Below, piece after piece: positions 13,358 through 14,437 of a DNA stretch of 14,437 bases. The number at the start of each line of letters is the position of its first letter. The first letter of the stretch is position 1. A program made the position numbers and the translations under genes. Source of the stretch: Actinomycetota bacterium (GTDB taxonomy: Bacteria > Actinomycetota > Humimicrobiia > Humimicrobiales > Humimicrobiaceae); assembly GCA_003563375.1 (NCBI GenBank), contig PWSB01000214.1, positions 1 to 14,437 on the forward strand, in the 5' to 3' direction. Under the pieces are notes generated by a model. The model had not been told where the DNA came from. It made no database searches and saw only the letters and a program-made list of their open reading frames with translations.

Positions 13358-14437
13358 TCATTTAAAACTTCTTTCAATTACCGCCCCTGGCAGCGGCTTG
13401 GTAAACAGGCTTACCAGTATGGTGACTATAAAAGCAGCAGGAAACGCTACCAGTATAGGATCCACAGCTGACCAAGGATAGCTGGCCAGGGTGGGCCTTC
13501 CAAACAGGAGGTCCGATATCCTTATCATAGCTGAATTCTGTTCATGAATAAACAACATCCAGAAGACACTTGTCACAACCCCTACCACCATACCGCTTAC
13601 AGCACCTGCTTTTGTGGATCTTTTCCAGTAAAGCCCGCAGATATACATGGGCAAGAAAGTGGCTGCGGCTACACCGAAGAAAAGAGCTGTTCCCCTTGCC
13701 ACTATGCTTGTGGGAAGATAATAACCTAGGAGCACGCTTAGCACTATCCCTATTATTATTCCCACCTTGGTGGTAAGAAGCCCCCTTGTAGGCCTCTCTA
13801 CAGGTATATCTTGATCATCCTGGGTCTCCCTTGCCCTTATACCTATTAAGTCCCTGGAAAAAGCGGAACCCATAGTGTGGAACTGGGAGCTTATGGTAGA
13901 CATCGCAGCAGCCAAAAGGGTAAGCATAAAAAGGTATACAAACCATGGAGGCATTGCCAGGTTTATATAATTAGGTATTATGAGGTCGGTGTTGCCTCCC
14001 GATGCTTCCAATGAAATCTGTCCGGTCTGCTGGAAGAAATAAGCATTTGAAAGAGACCCTACTATAAATGCTGTACCGGTCATAAACAAAATAAAGATAC
14101 CGCCCACCAGTACTGCACGGTTAAGCTCTTTTGAGCTTTTTACAGTCATAAACCTGACTACAAGCTGTGGCTGTGCCAATACACCTATCCCAACACCCAT
14201 TATGATAGTAGAGACCAGAGACCACCATAACGGAGAGCCCAATGACGGCATATTGTGCCAGCCCTGGTGGCCGCCTGCCACTAAAGCATCGGGTACCCTG
14301 TCAAAGATGGCTGCAAGTCCCTGGTGGGCACTGGTAATGCCTCCCAGGCTGATGTAGGTGAAAAGGACCAGCACCAGCATCCCTAAGAACATAATGGTCC
14401 CCTGCAGGGCATCGGTATACATTACCCCTTTAAGGCC
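13358..14437 (-). CDS. Sodium:solute symporter (SSS family), 5'-partial
   Basis: A multi-spanning inner-membrane carrier that couples Na+ entry to solute uptake. The frame remains open past the ATG at 14422 to the right edge (GLKGV before MYTDALQG). That stretch matches the conserved G-x-x-x-V-x-x-TD-x-x-QG of the family, so the true start lies outside and perhaps 130-200 residues are missing. Counting from Met at 14422: AQPQLVVRF (83-91) with SSKE after it, PPWFVYLFMLTLLAAAMSTISSQ (158-180) carrying the Ser/Thr-rich Na+-site helix, and GSAFSRD (185-191). After a charged cytoplasmic loop (195-215), LFFGVAAATFLPMYICGLYWKR and further helices follow. The nearest functional types are acetate/monocarboxylate or pantothenate carriers. 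Placed before two aryl-CoA ligase genes, it probably carries a carboxylate. It is the first visible gene of the leftward operon. Confidence 0.92.
   Translation of the reverse strand, partial: GLKGVMYTDALQGTIMFLGMLVLVLFTYISLGGITSAHQGLAAIFDRVPDALVAGGHQGWHNMPSLGSPLWWSLVSTIIMGVGIGVLAQPQLVVRFMTVKSSKELNRAVLVGGIFILFMTGTAFIVGSLSNAYFFQQTGQISLEASGGNTDLIIPNYINLAMPPWFVYLFMLTLLAAAMSTISSQFHTMGSAFSRDLIGIRARETQDDQDIPVERPTRGLLTTKVGIIIGIVLSVLLGYYLPTSIVARGTALFFGVAAATFLPMYICGLYWKRSTKAGAVSGMVVGVVTSVFWMLFIHEQNSAMIRISDLLFGRPTLASYPWSAVDPILVAFPAAFIVTILVSLFTKPLPGAVIERSFK

Overview
The window looks like chromosomal DNA of an anaerobic, probably uncultured bacterium. It has moderate GC and frequent AGG (Arg) and ATA (Ile) codons. 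Genes are packed tightly, with almost no intergenic space and many ATGA-type overlaps. A PAS/GGDEF/HD-GYP signalling protein, a two-subunit HepS/HepT-type prenyl diphosphate synthase, PaaK-type aryl-CoA ligases and a cobalamin-radical SAM enzyme would suit Clostridia-like Bacillota or a related deep-branching lineage. The phylum cannot be fixed from sequence reading alone. I see no rRNA, tRNA, CRISPR array, insertion sequence or phage gene.

Left part (1-6255): the 3' portion of nadC (NAD synthesis, + strand) runs in from the left edge. It converges on a patatin-like phospholipase gene (- strand), and their stop codons overlap. Next on the - strand is a large gene for three PAS domains, GGDEF and HD-GYP (cyclic-di-GMP synthesis and breakdown). 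It is divergent from a + strand gene for a TPR-repeat lipoprotein ending in a soluble lytic transglycosylase domain. The patatin and GGDEF genes lack Shine-Dalgarno sites but have -10 hexamers 6-7 nt before their ATG codons, so their mRNAs may be leaderless.

Right part (6252-14437): seven - strand genes form one apparent operon. In transcription order they are a sodium:solute symporter (5' end beyond the right edge), two tandem PaaK-type phenylacetate-CoA ligases, a degenerate HepS-like prenyl synthase subunit, a B12-binding/radical SAM protein of unknown function, a catalytic HepT-like long-chain prenyl diphosphate synthase, and an AEC-family transporter. Junctions are 20 nt or less, and most stops and starts touch or overlap.

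The first half of the operon suggests uptake (or release) and CoA activation of aryl acids. The second half makes a long polyprenyl diphosphate, with a radical SAM enzyme encoded between the two synthase subunits. The most interesting point is this HepS / radical SAM-B12 / HepT triad, which suggests an uncharacterised quinone- or isoprenoid-modifying step. The HepS-like gene has no in-frame ATG, GTG or TTG over its first 55 codons and seems to begin at ATT, one base into the upstream gene's stop codon.
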